Notes: generated by a model not told the origin, from the sequence alone. 64,000 bases of DNA from Pleomorphomonas sp. JP5 (GCF_023721815.1 NZ_JAMDLI010000022.1:558001-622000); one strand, 5' to 3'; counted from the stretch's first letter, positions 44,923-53,894 are shown. Made by a program: numbers and translations.

Positions 44923-46631
44923 GCGAGGCACTGCTCTCCGTCCGCGACCTCAGCGTCGTCTTCTCTGGTGAGGACGGCCCGCGCACGCTGATCGACAACC
45001 TGTCATTCGATCTCGGCAAGGGCGAAATCCTGGGCCTTGTCGGCGAAAGCGGTTCGGGCAAGAGCCTGACCTGCCGGTCTCTGGTCCGGCTGATGCCGTC
45101 GCCCAAGCTGAAGATCACCGCGGGCACAGTGACGCTGGATGGGCGCGACATCACGCAAGTGTCCGAGGCCGAGATCCGTTCGGTGCGTGGTCGCGACATC
45201 GGCATGATCTTCCAGAACCCGACCAGCCATCTCGATCCGTTGATGCGGATCGGCGACCAGATCGCCGAGGGCATCCGCGTCCATCGCGGCGTCGATGGCA
45301 AGGAGGCGAGGGCAGTAGCGCTGGATATTCTGGCGCAAGTCGGCTTTCCGCATCCGAGCCGGCAATACAACGGCTATCCGCACGAGTTTTCGGGCGGCAT
45401 GCGTCAGAGGGCGATGATTGGTGTCGCGCTCTCCTGCGATCCCCGCATCCTGATCGCCGACGAGCCGACGACGGCGCTCGACGTCACCATTCAGGCGCAG
45501 ATCCTGAGACTCCTGATGGATTTGAGGGAGACTCGCGGTCTGTCGGTGATCATGATCACCCACGACCTTGGCATCGTCGCCCAGACCTGTGACCGCATCG
45601 CCGTGCTCCGGCACGGGCGATTGCTGGAGATTGGCGACAAGCGCGATGTTCTTGGCCAGCCACAGCATCCCTACACGCAGAACCTGATCGCCTCTCATCC
45701 TTCGATGCCGGCGCGACAGGGGACGGCCGTCGCTCCGAACGACAACGCCGCCTCGAAGGCGCGACCGCTGATTGAGATCGATGACCTTCACGTTCGCTTT
45801 CCGGTGACCGGTCGGGCCTTGTTCTCCGGTGGGCCGCGTGAATTCTCGGCCGTGAAGGGTGTCAGCTTGCAGGTGATGCCCGGCGAGACCGTCGGAATCG
45901 TCGGCGAGAGTGGTTCCGGCAAATCGACTCTGGCACGTGCTCTGCTTGGCCTGACACCGATTTCCGAGGGACACGTTGCCTTCGACGGCGCCGACATCGT
46001 CACCGAGCGGACCAAGGCGCTGAGGAAGCTTCGTCGCGAGACGGCGATGGTGTTCCAGGACCCCTACAACGCGCTCAATCCGCGCCTCACCATCGGCGCC
46101 ATGCTGGCCGAAGTGCTCGCCGTGCAGGAGAGCGTGCCGAAGGAGAAGATTCCCGAGCGTATCGGCGAGCTTCTCGATCTCGTTGGCCTCGAACGCGAGT
46201 TTGCAGACCGAAAGCCGCTGTCCATGAGCGGCGGCCAGTGCCAGCGGGCCGGCATCGCTCGCGCGCTGGCGGTCAATCCCAAGCTGATTGTCGCCGACGA
46301 ATGTGTCGCCGCCCTCGATGTGACCATTCAGGCGCAGATCGTCGACCTCTTCCGCGATCTCAAGAAGCGTCTCAACCTGACGCTGCTCTTCATCGCCCAC
46401 GACCTCGCCATCGTTCGCAGCCTCTGCGAGCGGGTGGTGGTGATGTACCACGGCGAGATCGTGGAGGAGGGGGCAACCGACAAGGTGTTCGCCGCGCCGC
46501 GAGAGGCCTACACGCGGGCGCTGATCGACGCCATTCCGGACATCGATCCGGACAAGCCGCTTCTGTCTCCGAAAGGTGGGGAAGAGTTTGACGAAGAAAC
46601 GCCTGGGCTCGTCACGGGCGAAGCAACATAA
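44919..46631 (+). CDS. peptide-type ABC transporter ATPase, fused DppD-DppF
   Basis: One polypeptide of 570 residues replaces the usual separate DppD and DppF ATPases. First domain: Walker A G-E-S-G-S-G-K-S near 41, signature F-S-G-G-M-R-Q-R near 158, Walker B I-L-I-A-D-E-P-T-T-A-L-D. Second domain: Walker A G-E-S-G-S-G-K-S-T near 330, signature M-S-G-G-Q-C-Q-R, Walker B L-I-V-A-D-E-C-V-A-A-L-D. In the second domain the residue after the catalytic Glu, usually Pro, is Cys, and the signature has Cys in place of Arg. The catalytic Asp-Glu pairs are intact in both. Confidence 0.9.
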   Translation: MSEALLSVRDLSVVFSGEDGPRTLIDNLSFDLGKGEILGLVGESGSGKSLTCRSLVRLMPSPKLKITAGTVTLDGRDITQVSEAEIRSVRGRDIGMIFQNPTSHLDPLMRIGDQIAEGIRVHRGVDGKEARAVALDILAQVGFPHPSRQYNGYPHEFSGGMRQRAMIGVALSCDPRILIADEPTTALDVTIQAQILRLLMDLRETRGLSVIMITHDLGIVAQTCDRIAVLRHGRLLEIGDKRDVLGQPQHPYTQNLIASHPSMPARQGTAVAPNDNAASKARPLIEIDDLHVRFPVTGRALFSGGPREFSAVKGVSLQVMPGETVGIVGESGSGKSTLARALLGLTPISEGHVAFDGADIVTERTKALRKLRRETAMVFQDPYNALNPRLTIGAMLAEVLAVQESVPKEKIPERIGELLDLVGLEREFADRKPLSMSGGQCQRAGIARALAVNPKLIVADECVAALDVTIQAQIVDLFRDLKKRLNLTLLFIAHDLAIVRSLCERVVVMYHGEIVEEGATDKVFAAPREAYTRALIDAIPDIDPDKPLLSPKGGEEFDEETPGLVTGEAT

Positions 46632-46648
46632 CCAGAAGGGAACTCGAC

Positions 46649-48163
46649 ATGACCGCAAAGTGGACCAAACTCACTGTGGCGACCGTTCTCGCCACCCTTG
46701 TTTTCGGGGCATCGATCGCCGAGGCTGCCGGCGTGCTGACCATCGGCCGCCGCGAGGACGGCACGACCTTCGATCCCATCAAGACCGCCCAGAATGTTGA
46801 CAACTGGGTGTTCTCCAACGTGTTCGACGTGCTGGTGCGCGTCGACAAGACCGGCACCAAGCTGATCCCCGGCCTTGCCGAAAGCTGGACCGTATCCGAC
46901 GACGGCCTGACCTATACCTTCAAGCTTCGCGACGCCAAGTTCTCCAACGGCGATCCGGTGACCGCCGAGGATGCCGCCTTCTCCATCCTGCGCATCCGCG
47001 ACAATCCCGGTTCGCTCTGGGCCGATAGCTACAAGATCGTCGATACCGCGACCGCTGCCGATCCGAAGACGCTGGTCATCAAGCTGACCGGCCCGTCGGC
47101 GCCTTTCCTCGCCTCGCTCGCGTTGCCCAACGTTTCGGTGCTCCCCAAGAAGGTCGTCGAGGACATGGGCGAGGACGCGTTCGGCGAGGCCCCGATCGGC
47201 TCTGGCGCCTTTGCCGTCAAGGAATGGCGGCGCGGCGATCGCGTCATCCTGGTCAAGAACCCGGACTACTGGGACGCCGCCAATGTCAGCCTCGATGGTG
47301 TCGAGTGGATCTCCATTCCCGACGACAACACGCGCATGCTGAAGGTGCAGGCCGGTGAGATCGACACCGCCATCTTCGTGCCGTTCTCCCGTATCGCCGA
47401 GCTTCAGAAGGATCCCAACCTCAAGATCCACCTGGACACCTCGACGCGCGAAGATCACCTGTTGATCAACCACGAACATGGCGCTCTCGCCAAGAAGGAA
47501 GTCCGTCAGGCCTTGGACATGGCGATCGACAAGAAGGCGATCGTCGATGCCGTGACCTTTGGTCTCGGCGAGGTCGCCTACTCCTACATTCCGAAGGGCG
47601 CCCTCTACCATTACGCGGACAACCTCCAGCGCCCGTATGATCCGGAGAAGGCCAAGGCCATGCTGGCCGACGCCGGCGCAGCCGATCTCAAGCTCAATTA
47701 CGTCGTCAACGCAGGTGACGAAGTCGACGAACAGATCGCCGTTCTTCTCCAGCAGCAGCTTGCCAAGGCCGGTGTCACGGTGGACCTGCAGAAGGTCGAT
47801 CCGAGCCAGAGCTGGGACATGCTGATCGCTGGCGACTACGATATCTCGGTCATGTACTGGACCAACGACGTGCTGGACCCGGACCAGAAGACGACCTTCG
47901 TGCTCGGTCACGACAGCAACATGAACTACATGACCCGCTACAACAATCCGACGGTCAAGGAACTGGTTGGTGCCGCGCGCGTCGAGATGGATCCCAAGAA
48001 GCGCGAGCAGATGTATATCGACCTCCAGAAGATGGCCAAGGACGACGTCAACTGGATCGATCTCTACTATAGCCCCTACCGCAACGTGTCGCGGGCGAAC
48101 ATCGAGAACTTCGATCAGAACCCGCTTGGCCGCTTCTTCCTGGAAGATACCAAGAAGAACTGA
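46649..48163 (+). CDS. peptide-type ABC transporter substrate-binding protein (SBP family 5)
   Basis: Periplasmic binding protein of 504 residues. Signal peptide about 1-26 (A-E-A-A-G), then L-T-I-G-R-R-E-D-G-T-T-F-D-P. The family-5 motif with A-E-S-W-T-V-S-D-D-G-L-T-Y-T-F-K-L-R lies near residue 75 and G-S-G-A-F-A-V-K-E-W near 188. AGAAGGGA precedes the ATG, 17 bases after the ATPase. As last gene of the pip 2 operon it presumably captures the compound that the LuxR solo system senses. The ligand cannot be deduced from sequence. Confidence 0.92.
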   Translation: MTAKWTKLTVATVLATLVFGASIAEAAGVLTIGRREDGTTFDPIKTAQNVDNWVFSNVFDVLVRVDKTGTKLIPGLAESWTVSDDGLTYTFKLRDAKFSNGDPVTAEDAAFSILRIRDNPGSLWADSYKIVDTATAADPKTLVIKLTGPSAPFLASLALPNVSVLPKKVVEDMGEDAFGEAPIGSGAFAVKEWRRGDRVILVKNPDYWDAANVSLDGVEWISIPDDNTRMLKVQAGEIDTAIFVPFSRIAELQKDPNLKIHLDTSTREDHLLINHEHGALAKKEVRQALDMAIDKKAIVDAVTFGLGEVAYSYIPKGALYHYADNLQRPYDPEKAKAMLADAGAADLKLNYVVNAGDEVDEQIAVLLQQQLAKAGVTVDLQKVDPSQSWDMLIAGDYDISVMYWTNDVLDPDQKTTFVLGHDSNMNYMTRYNNPTVKELVGAARVEMDPKKREQMYIDLQKMAKDDVNWIDLYYSPYRNVSRANIENFDQNPLGRFFLEDTKKN

Positions 48164-48207
48164 ACGGTCTTGTGAGCCGCCTCCCCAGGCGCTCGGTAGA
48201 AAAGGTT

Positions 48208-48234
48208 CGCCCCGGCACATTGCGCGCCGGGGCG
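48208..48234 (+). terminator. hairpin after the peptide transporter operon
   Basis: Perfect 8-base stem CGCCCCGG / CCGGGGCG with an 11-base loop, 44 bases after the stop. No T-run follows, so termination may be weak. Confidence 0.5.
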
Positions 48235-48348
48235 ATCGCGTATGAGACTATCGACCCATGACTTGACAGCCATCGCGTTTGAAACGCGCGACCTGAGGTC
48301 GGCGACCGTCCCGCCACGAGAAGGGGCGTGGCAATGGGGTTGAACACG

Positions 48349-48389
48349 AAAGGCCCCGGAGCATCGAGCTGCCGGGGCCTTTGTCTTTT
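48349..48389 (-). terminator. bidirectional terminator at the end of dnaB
   Basis: Stem AGGCCCCGG / CCGGGGCCT with a 12-base loop. It is followed by TTTGTCTTTT on the plus strand and by TTTCG on the minus strand, 14 bases past the dnaB stop. Confidence 0.8.
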
Positions 48390-48402
48390 CAGTGGTCGAC
48401 CG

Positions 48403-49890
48403 TCACTCGAAGCGTTCGGGCAGGTAATCGTCCTTGGCAAGATCGGAGAAGCGGGTGACCGAAGCGTCGAAGGCGAGCTGCACGGTGCCCGTGGGGCCGT
48501 GGCGCTGCTTGCCGATGATCACCTCGGCCTTGCCGGTGACGCGGTCCATCTCGGCCTGCCACTTGAAGAAATCCTCGGTGCCTTCCTTCGGCATGCGCGA
48601 CTGCATGTAGTATTCGTCGCGGTAGATGAACATCACAACGTCGGCGTCCTGCTCGATCGAGCCGGATTCACGCAAGTCCGAGAGCTGCGGCCGCTTGTCA
48701 TCGCGGCTTTCGACCTGACGCGACAGCTGTGACAGGGCGATGATCGGCACCGCCAGTTCCTTGGCCAGCGCCTTGAGGCCAGTGGTGATCTCGGTGATCT
48801 CCTGCACGCGGCCGCCTTGCGCGGACCGCGCCGAACCCGAGAGCAGCTGCAGGTAGTCGACGATGACGACGTCCAGGCCGCGCTGGCGCTTCAGACGACG
48901 GGCGCGGGCGGCCAACTGGGCAATGGAGATGCCGCCGGTATGGTCGATGTAGAGCGGCAGCGTCTGCATGCGCTGGGCGACGGCGGCCAGTTTCGCGAAC
49001 TGATTCTCGTCGATGTTGCCTCGGCGGATGTCGGACGAAGACACTTCCGATTGCTCGGCGAGAATACGCGTCGCGAGCTGCTCGGACGACATTTCGAGAC
49101 TGAAGAAGCCGACGATGCCGCCGTTCACCGTCTTCAGGGAACCATCCGGCTGTTCGGCGGCCTCGTAGGCGTTGGCGACGTTGAAGGCGATGTTGGTGAC
49201 GAGCGAGGTTTTGCCCATGGCGGGGCGAGCGGCGAGGATAATCAAGTCGGACCGCTGCAAGCCGCCCATCGTCCGGTCGAGATCGGCAAGGCCGGTGGCG
49301 ATGCCCGACAGATGACCGTCGCGCTGGTAGGCGGCGGCGGCCATGTCGATGGCTTCGCGCAAGGCGTCGGAAAAGGTGTGGAAGCCGCCTTCATAGCGGC
49401 CGCTCTCGGCGATGCCGAACAACCTGCGCTCGGCATCCTCGATCTGGGCGCGGGGCGGCATGTCGATCGGCGCATCGTAGGCGATGTTGACCATGTCCTC
49501 GCCGATGCGGATCAGGTCGCGGCGGACGGCAAGGTCGTGGATGATGCGGCCGTAATCCTCGGCGTTGATGATGGTGGTCGCCTCGGAGGCAAGCCGCAAC
49601 AGATACTGCGTCACCGGCATCTCGGCGATCTGATAGTCGGCCGGATAGAAGGTCTTTAGCGTGATGGGCGAAGCGACCTTGCCGCCCCGGATGAGCTGGC
49701 CGATCTTCTCGTAGATCGCCTTGTGCTGCTCGATGAAGAAATGCGGCGGCTCAAGGAAGTCGGAGACGCGGAAGAACGTCTCGTTGTTCATCAGCATGGC
49801 GCCGAGCAACTGCCGTTCCGCCTCGACGTTATGTGGCGCACTACGTGCGAGCGCGGTTGCCTGATCTTCGACGCGGCGGATGGTGGACAT
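48403..49890 (-). CDS. dnaB: replicative DNA helicase DnaB
   Basis: Hexameric helicase that unwinds DNA at the replication fork, 495 residues. The N-terminal primase-interaction domain (V-E-A-E-R-Q-L-L-G-A-M-L near 22) is followed by the RecA-like motor with Walker A A-R-P-A-M-G-K-T-S (Lys near 227) and the downstream S-L-E-M-S-S-E-Q-L motif. Late motifs (I-I-A-L-S-Q-L-S-R, D-L-R-E-S-G-S-I-E-Q-D-A-D near 410) are complete. No intein is seen. It lies downstream of rplI, a common arrangement. Confidence 0.97.
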   Translation of the reverse strand: MSTIRRVEDQATALARSAPHNVEAERQLLGAMLMNNETFFRVSDFLEPPHFFIEQHKAIYEKIGQLIRGGKVASPITLKTFYPADYQIAEMPVTQYLLRLASEATTIINAEDYGRIIHDLAVRRDLIRIGEDMVNIAYDAPIDMPPRAQIEDAERRLFGIAESGRYEGGFHTFSDALREAIDMAAAAYQRDGHLSGIATGLADLDRTMGGLQRSDLIILAARPAMGKTSLVTNIAFNVANAYEAAEQPDGSLKTVNGGIVGFFSLEMSSEQLATRILAEQSEVSSSDIRRGNIDENQFAKLAAVAQRMQTLPLYIDHTGGISIAQLAARARRLKRQRGLDVVIVDYLQLLSGSARSAQGGRVQEITEITTGLKALAKELAVPIIALSQLSRQVESRDDKRPQLSDLRESGSIEQDADVVMFIYRDEYYMQSRMPKEGTEDFFKWQAEMDRVTGKAEVIIGKQRHGPTGTVQLAFDASVTRFSDLAKDDYLPERFE

Positions 49891-50074
49891 GGGGCGGACG
49901 GGTTCCTGCTGGCAAACGAGGGAACGACAGTATCAAGCCGAAGTGCTGACAGGGGGCGGCAGTGGCGACTGACCCCGATATTCACAAACGAGTCGGATTT
50001 CTCCGAAGGAGATCATTGACTCTCGCCTTCGAACGAGTCCGTCGAGTGGGAACCGGCTTGTGCTTGTTTTGACA

Positions 50075-50105
50075 AGAAAAACCCCGGGACTCGGTGTCCC
50101 GGGGT
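50075..50105 (-). terminator. terminator of the rpsF-rplI operon
   Basis: On the minus strand the perfect stem ACCCCGGGAC / GTCCCGGGGT with a five-base loop runs into TTTTTC, 34 bases after the rplI stop. The remainder of the gap to dnaB shows nothing else. Confidence 0.88.
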
Positions 50106-50139
50106 CGATCTCAGACGAAGGTATCGAACCGTAGCCGGC

Positions 50140-50703
50140 TCAGAGCTCTTCGCGGTCCATGCCTTCGTCGTCGAGCACCGAACCGACTTCGCGCACGAAG
50201 GTGTCCTCACGGGCGCCGGCGGTCACGTCTTCGCCCTTGGCCTGGCGCTGGGCCTCGTCCTCGGAGCGAGCGATGTTGAGGGTGATGGTGGCGCGAACGT
50301 CGGCATGCAGCACGATCTCGACGTTGTGGACGCCGAGGTTCTTGATCGGCGCGTTGATGTCCACCTGCGAACGGGTGATGGTCTCGCCGGCAGCGGCCAG
50401 AATGTCGACGATGTCGCGGGCAGCGACGGATCCGTAGAGCTGACCGGTCTCGGCAGCCTGACGAACCACGACGAAGGAACGCTGGTCGAGACCGATCTTG
50501 ATCTGCTCGGCCGACGACTTGCGCTCGGCATTGCGGGCCTCGAGGGCAGCGCGCTCACGATCGAAGCGGGCCTGATTCTCCTTGGTGGCGCGCAGCGCCT
50601 TGCCCTGCGGCAGCAGGTAGTTGCGGGCGAAGCCGTCGCGGACCTTGACCGTCTCGCCGAGGGTGCCGTGCTTGCCGATGCGCTCGAGAAGGATGACCTT
50701 CAT
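50140..50703 (-). CDS. rplI: 50S ribosomal protein L9
   Basis: Ribosomal protein of 187 residues that binds 23S rRNA and links two globular domains by a long helix. The start M-K-V-I-L-L-E-R-I and [16 protein letters not shown] are diagnostic. The acidic C-terminal tail (about 150-187), rich in Glu, Asp and Arg, is longer than in E. coli L9 (149 residues), as in other Alphaproteobacteria. Last gene of the rpsF operon. Confidence 0.97.
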   Translation of the reverse strand: MKVILLERIGKHGTLGETVKVRDGFARNYLLPQGKALRATKENQARFDRERAALEARNAERKSSAEQIKIGLDQRSFVVVRQAAETGQLYGSVAARDIVDILAAAGETITRSQVDINAPIKNLGVHNVEIVLHADVRATITLNIARSEDEAQRQAKGEDVTAGAREDTFVREVGSVLDDEGMDREEL

Positions 50704-50760
50704 TTTCTATACTCCGTTCTGTCTGTTGTGGCGTCGCCGCCGTTTCGGGGATCGAGGCCG

Positions 50761-51702
50761 TCAGGCACCCGGTCGTTGGTTGAGCCGCTTGGCCCTGAGG
50801 CCGAGCGGACCGTCTAGAATGCCGGCAATGACCAGCGGAATGAGAGGAATGGAAAGGACGAATGTGGCGCCATATGTGACGCCCAGGATGAGCGGGGCGG
50901 CCGGGTTTCCGCGCAGGAAAACGTGGAGGACGGCGAAGCCGACCATCGCAAAGCCCATGCCCGCAGACCCCGCGATCACACCGGCGATAAGACCGATCGA
51001 GCCATCGAGGCTGGCGAGAAGAGCGGCGCCCACGAACAAGCCCACCATCCACAATGGCAGGGACAGCGTTTCGGCAATGGAATCGTTGCCGCGCTTGAGA
51101 CGTCCCGACAAACGCACGACGCGACCGCCCAGCCAGAGATTGAACGCCGTCAGCACCAGCCAGAACATGCCGAGCGCAAAGGGCATCAGGCGCATGTAGA
51201 CGAGCAGGGCGGGCAAGAGATCTTCGCGGGTGGGAGCGCCGGGTTCGCCGGAGGCCTGGGCCATGGCCACGAGCATGTCGGCAACGTCGGAGGCGGTCGC
51301 GTGGATGTCAAAGCCGACCACCATGCCGACGCCAACGATGGTCGCAGCGGTTATCAGCACCATGACGGTGAAGACGCGCCCGAGCGGGTACCACTCGAAG
51401 CTTCGCCCCTCCGGATCAAGCGGCCGGCCAAGACCGACAAGATAGCCATAGAAGGCCATGGGGCCGGCGATCACCAGTGCGTGCAGCAGGGCCGCCTTCC
51501 AGGACACGAAAACCCAGAGACCGATCAAACCCGCCAGCACGGCGATGATGCCAGCAAGCGTGCCCCAGCCGATTGTGACGATGGCGACAGGAAGCGCGGA
51601 CATGAAGAACAGCGGCGTGCCAAGGGCACCGCCACTTGTAACGGCCGCGAAAAGCAGAGCGGAGGCGGCACCTGCGGCGATGCCGAGAAGAAGTCCGTTC
51701 AC
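50761..51702 (-). CDS. DUF2232 family membrane protein
   Basis: Integral membrane protein of 313 residues with about eight helices (L-L-L-G-I-A-A-G-A-A-S at the N-terminus, then alternating hydrophobic blocks). The DUF2232 family is found between rpsR and rplI in Alphaproteobacteria and has unknown function. The GTG at 51702 is chosen because membrane-protein similarity begins there; the 44-codon extension upstream is Arg/Ser-rich and implausible. Located inside a ribosomal protein operon, so expressed constitutively. Confidence 0.75.
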   Translation of the reverse strand: MNGLLLGIAAGAASALLFAAVTSGGALGTPLFFMSALPVAIVTIGWGTLAGIIAVLAGLIGLWVFVSWKAALLHALVIAGPMAFYGYLVGLGRPLDPEGRSFEWYPLGRVFTVMVLITAATIVGVGMVVGFDIHATASDVADMLVAMAQASGEPGAPTREDLLPALLVYMRLMPFALGMFWLVLTAFNLWLGGRVVRLSGRLKRGNDSIAETLSLPLWMVGLFVGAALLASLDGSIGLIAGVIAGSAGMGFAMVGFAVLHVFLRGNPAAPLILGVTYGATFVLSIPLIPLVIAGILDGPLGLRAKRLNQRPGA

Positions 51703-51877
51703 TTTGGTCTCGCTGTCCCGCGCGATCGCCGATGAAACGATCGATGCTGTGATCGACGGCCGATGCCGCCGGGCGGTTAGGGGTGCCGAGCCGGATGGCC
51801 GCATCCCAACTTTGCAGGAACGGCGCCGCGACATTTCGCGACGCCGGAAGGTTCAACGCGCCATCAGGCGCCCGTCA

Positions 51878-52126
51878 TCACTTGATGATGAACGGCAGCA
51901 GGCCGAGGATGCGGGCGCGCTTGATCGCCTGGGCGAGCTCGCGCTGCTTCTTGGCCGACACCGCTGTGATGCGGGAGGGAACGATCTTGCCGCGCTCGGA
52001 AATGTAACGCTGCAGCAGACGCACGTCCTTGTAGTCGATCTTCGGCGCGTTGGCACCGGAGAACGGGCAGGTCTTCCGGCGACGGAAGAACGGACGGCGA
52101 GCGGCGGGGAGGGAGGTGATTTCCAT
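51878..52126 (-). CDS. rpsR: 30S ribosomal protein S18
   Basis: Ribosomal protein of 82 residues, partner of S6 on the 30S platform. It contains the conserved C-P-F near residue 20, I-D-Y-K-D-V-R-L-L near 30, G-K-I-V-P-S-R-I-T near 46 and the basic helix A-I-K-R-A-R near 67. It starts two bases after rpsF. Confidence 0.97.
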   Translation of the reverse strand: MEITSLPAARRPFFRRRKTCPFSGANAPKIDYKDVRLLQRYISERGKIVPSRITAVSAKKQRELAQAIKRARILGLLPFIIK

Positions 52127-52128
52127 GA

Positions 52129-52575
52129 TTATTCCATATCCCCAGCTTCGGCTTCACGACGGGGAGCACGGTCGCGGCGCGGGCCACGATCGCCACCGCG
52201 GAATCCACCACGATCGCCACGACCACCGGGGCCGCCATCGCGCTCGTCACGGTCGCGCTTCTGGAGCATGGCCGACGGGCCTTCTTCCAGTTCGTCGACG
52301 CGAATGGTCATCGTGCGGAGGATGTCCTCGCTGAGGCTCTCCTGACGCTCCATCTCGGCGACGGCCGCGTGCGGCGCATCGAGATTGAACAGGACGTAGT
52401 GAGCCTTGCGGTTCTTCTTGACGCGGTAGGCGAGGGCGCGCAGGCCCCAGTTCTCCACCTTCTTAACCGCGCCGCCATTGCTTTCAATGACGGCCTTGTA
52501 CTGGTCAGCGATCGCTTCCACCTGCTGGGCGGAAACGTCCTGGCGGACCAGGAACACGTGCTCGTAGAGCGCCAT
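52129..52575 (-). CDS. rpsF: 30S ribosomal protein S6
   Basis: Ribosomal protein of 148 residues. The S6 fold covers about 1-105, starting [13 protein letters not shown] and including [10 protein letters not shown] near 42. The C-terminus (about 107-148) is a Gly/Arg/Asp-rich low-complexity tail; in E. coli the tail instead carries added glutamates. First gene of the operon rpsF-rpsR-DUF2232-rplI, with a leader hairpin likely bound by S6:S18. Confidence 0.97.
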   Translation of the reverse strand: MALYEHVFLVRQDVSAQQVEAIADQYKAVIESNGGAVKKVENWGLRALAYRVKKNRKAHYVLFNLDAPHAAVAEMERQESLSEDILRTMTIRVDELEEGPSAMLQKRDRDERDGGPGGRGDRGGFRGGDRGPRRDRAPRREAEAGDME

Positions 52576-52583
52576 GTCGGTAC

Positions 52584-52642
52584 AGCCTTTCTCGGTTCAT
52601 TGACCACCCGGCGCCAAGCCTCTGCGAACCCTCCGAAAGGCT
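52584..52642 (-). promoter_or_regulatory. S6:S18-type ribosomal protein leader
   Basis: On the minus strand AGCCTTTC pairs perfectly with GAAAGGCT, and GGTTC pairs with GAACC inside it; the asymmetric internal loop contains CCGA. A bulge with CCG in a helix just ahead of rpsF is the hallmark of the leader bound by the S6:S18 complex for autogenous repression. The hairpin ends eight bases before the rpsF start. Confidence 0.7.
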
Positions 52643-52777
52643 CCACAGATACGAGATCGAGAGCGGAGACACGGGAAGACGATCCTTTGTTTCGGGATCC
52701 AGAGACCTTGTCTTGCGACGCGGTCACCTTCCGTTCAGCCCCCAGCCGGGTATCGTCCATCTTGAACGATCGCGGGC

Positions 52778-52806
52778 TCATTACAGGAATCGCGTGGGTG
52801 CGGCAA
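52778..52806 (-). promoter_or_regulatory. candidate promoter of the rpsF operon
   Basis: On the minus strand TTGCCG (52806-52801) and TAATGA (52783-52778) are spaced by 17 bases, about 200 bases upstream of rpsF and ahead of the leader hairpin. Confidence 0.45.
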
Positions 52807-52946
52807 GCAAAATCGGCTTGCGCCACGCCCACAAGCTCCACTGCCGGCGATTGTTGCACGGCACAGGGATTTGCCCGGATGGTCAAGGCGGTCCGGCCAT
52901 GGTTGGCTGGAGGTCCCTGGAAGGATGGAGCGGCGAGGAGGCCGAT

Positions 52947-53483
52947 ATGGACGTGATGCTCGTCGTCGACATGCAGGCTGGTCTCAGAGAAGGATCGCCC
53001 AAATACGACCTTCTTGGCGTCGTCGGCCGCATCAACGCCCTAGGCGTTGCCATCCGCAAGCGGGGCGGGCGACTGGTGTTCATCCAGCACACCGGCGAAG
53101 AGGGCGACAGCTTCGAACCGGGCACTCCCGGTTGGCGGTTCCTCCCCGAGCTGCGGCGCGCGCCCGACGATCTCGTGGTTCCCAAGACGCTCAACGATCC
53201 GTTCCACGACAGTCCGCTTTCGGAGATCCTCGGCAATCTTGGCGCGGAGCGTCTGTTCGTGACCGGCTGGGCAACCGATTTCTGCGTCGATGCCACCGTG
53301 CGGCGGGCTGTTACGCTCGGTCGATCGGTGATCCCGGTTGCCGATGCGCACACGGTCTCCGATCGACCGCATCTGAACGCCCGCGCCGTCATCGAGCATC
53401 ACAACTGGGTTTGGAGTGGCCTGATCGCCCCCGGCGGCATCGAGGTATTGCCAACGCATGCCATCCTGAATGGCGGCGGCTGA
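52947..53483 (+). CDS. isochorismatase-family cysteine hydrolase
   Basis: Hydrolase of 178 residues with the family triad Asp8 (L-V-V-D-M-Q), Lys80 (V-P-K-T-L-N-D-P-F) and Cys113 (A-T-D-F-C-V-D-A-T). The size and the T-D-F-C-V motif resemble nicotinamidase-like proteins of unknown substrate. GAGGAGG lies just before the ATG at 52947; the frame runs 78 codons further upstream into the divergent rpsF promoter region without protein character. Only distantly similar to the hydrolase at 39459-40151. Confidence 0.85.
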   Translation: MDVMLVVDMQAGLREGSPKYDLLGVVGRINALGVAIRKRGGRLVFIQHTGEEGDSFEPGTPGWRFLPELRRAPDDLVVPKTLNDPFHDSPLSEILGNLGAERLFVTGWATDFCVDATVRRAVTLGRSVIPVADAHTVSDRPHLNARAVIEHHNWVWSGLIAPGGIEVLPTHAILNGGG

Positions 53484-53817
53484 GTACAGGCGCGCGAATC
53501 CATCGGAAGCCTCGGGACACGACCTCTTCGTACGCGTAGCCTCTTGCCCTGTAATGCCACCTTGCCTTCATCGACGGCCTTCTTGGCGGTGAGATGGGCA
53601 TTGGAGCCTCTCGCAGCTCTCCTCAAGCGACCTGGCGGCATTGCTGGGGACAAGGCGGCATCAGACTGGAGCGTTGGGGATGAAAACGAGCGTCCGCTTG
53701 AGGGCGTCGGACTCGACGCGTGAGCACGGCGGATGCTTCGGGGCTTCATTCGACGTTGAAGCAATAAATGAAAGACATCGCGTTAGGCGATGATTCCATT
53801 TGTTTTCTTGGAAGAAG
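53484..53817. other. 334-base intergenic region with a possible gene remnant
   Basis: No intact gene or terminator was recognised. On the minus strand around 53430-53620, three reading frames in succession look protein-like and could be joined by two single-base shifts, suggesting a decayed gene, but no family is recognised. Confidence 0.35.
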
Positions 53818-53894
53818 TGGCGGGAGTGACGGGGCTCGAACCCGCGACCTCCGGCGTGACAGGCCGGCACTCTAACCAACTGAGCTACACCCCC
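53818..53894 (-). tRNA. tRNA-Asp (GTC)
   Basis: A 77-base cloverleaf including an encoded CCA. Acceptor GGGGGTG / CACTCCC (one G-T pair) with discriminator G as usual for Asp, D-arm GCTC..., anticodon loop CTGTCAC with GTC, and T-arm with GGTTCGAGC. Confidence 0.95.

Noticed and set aside
46508-48220. 570-codon minus-strand open frame opposite the peptide-binding protein
   Set aside because: Antisense shadow; the plus strand encodes a complete family-5 binding protein.
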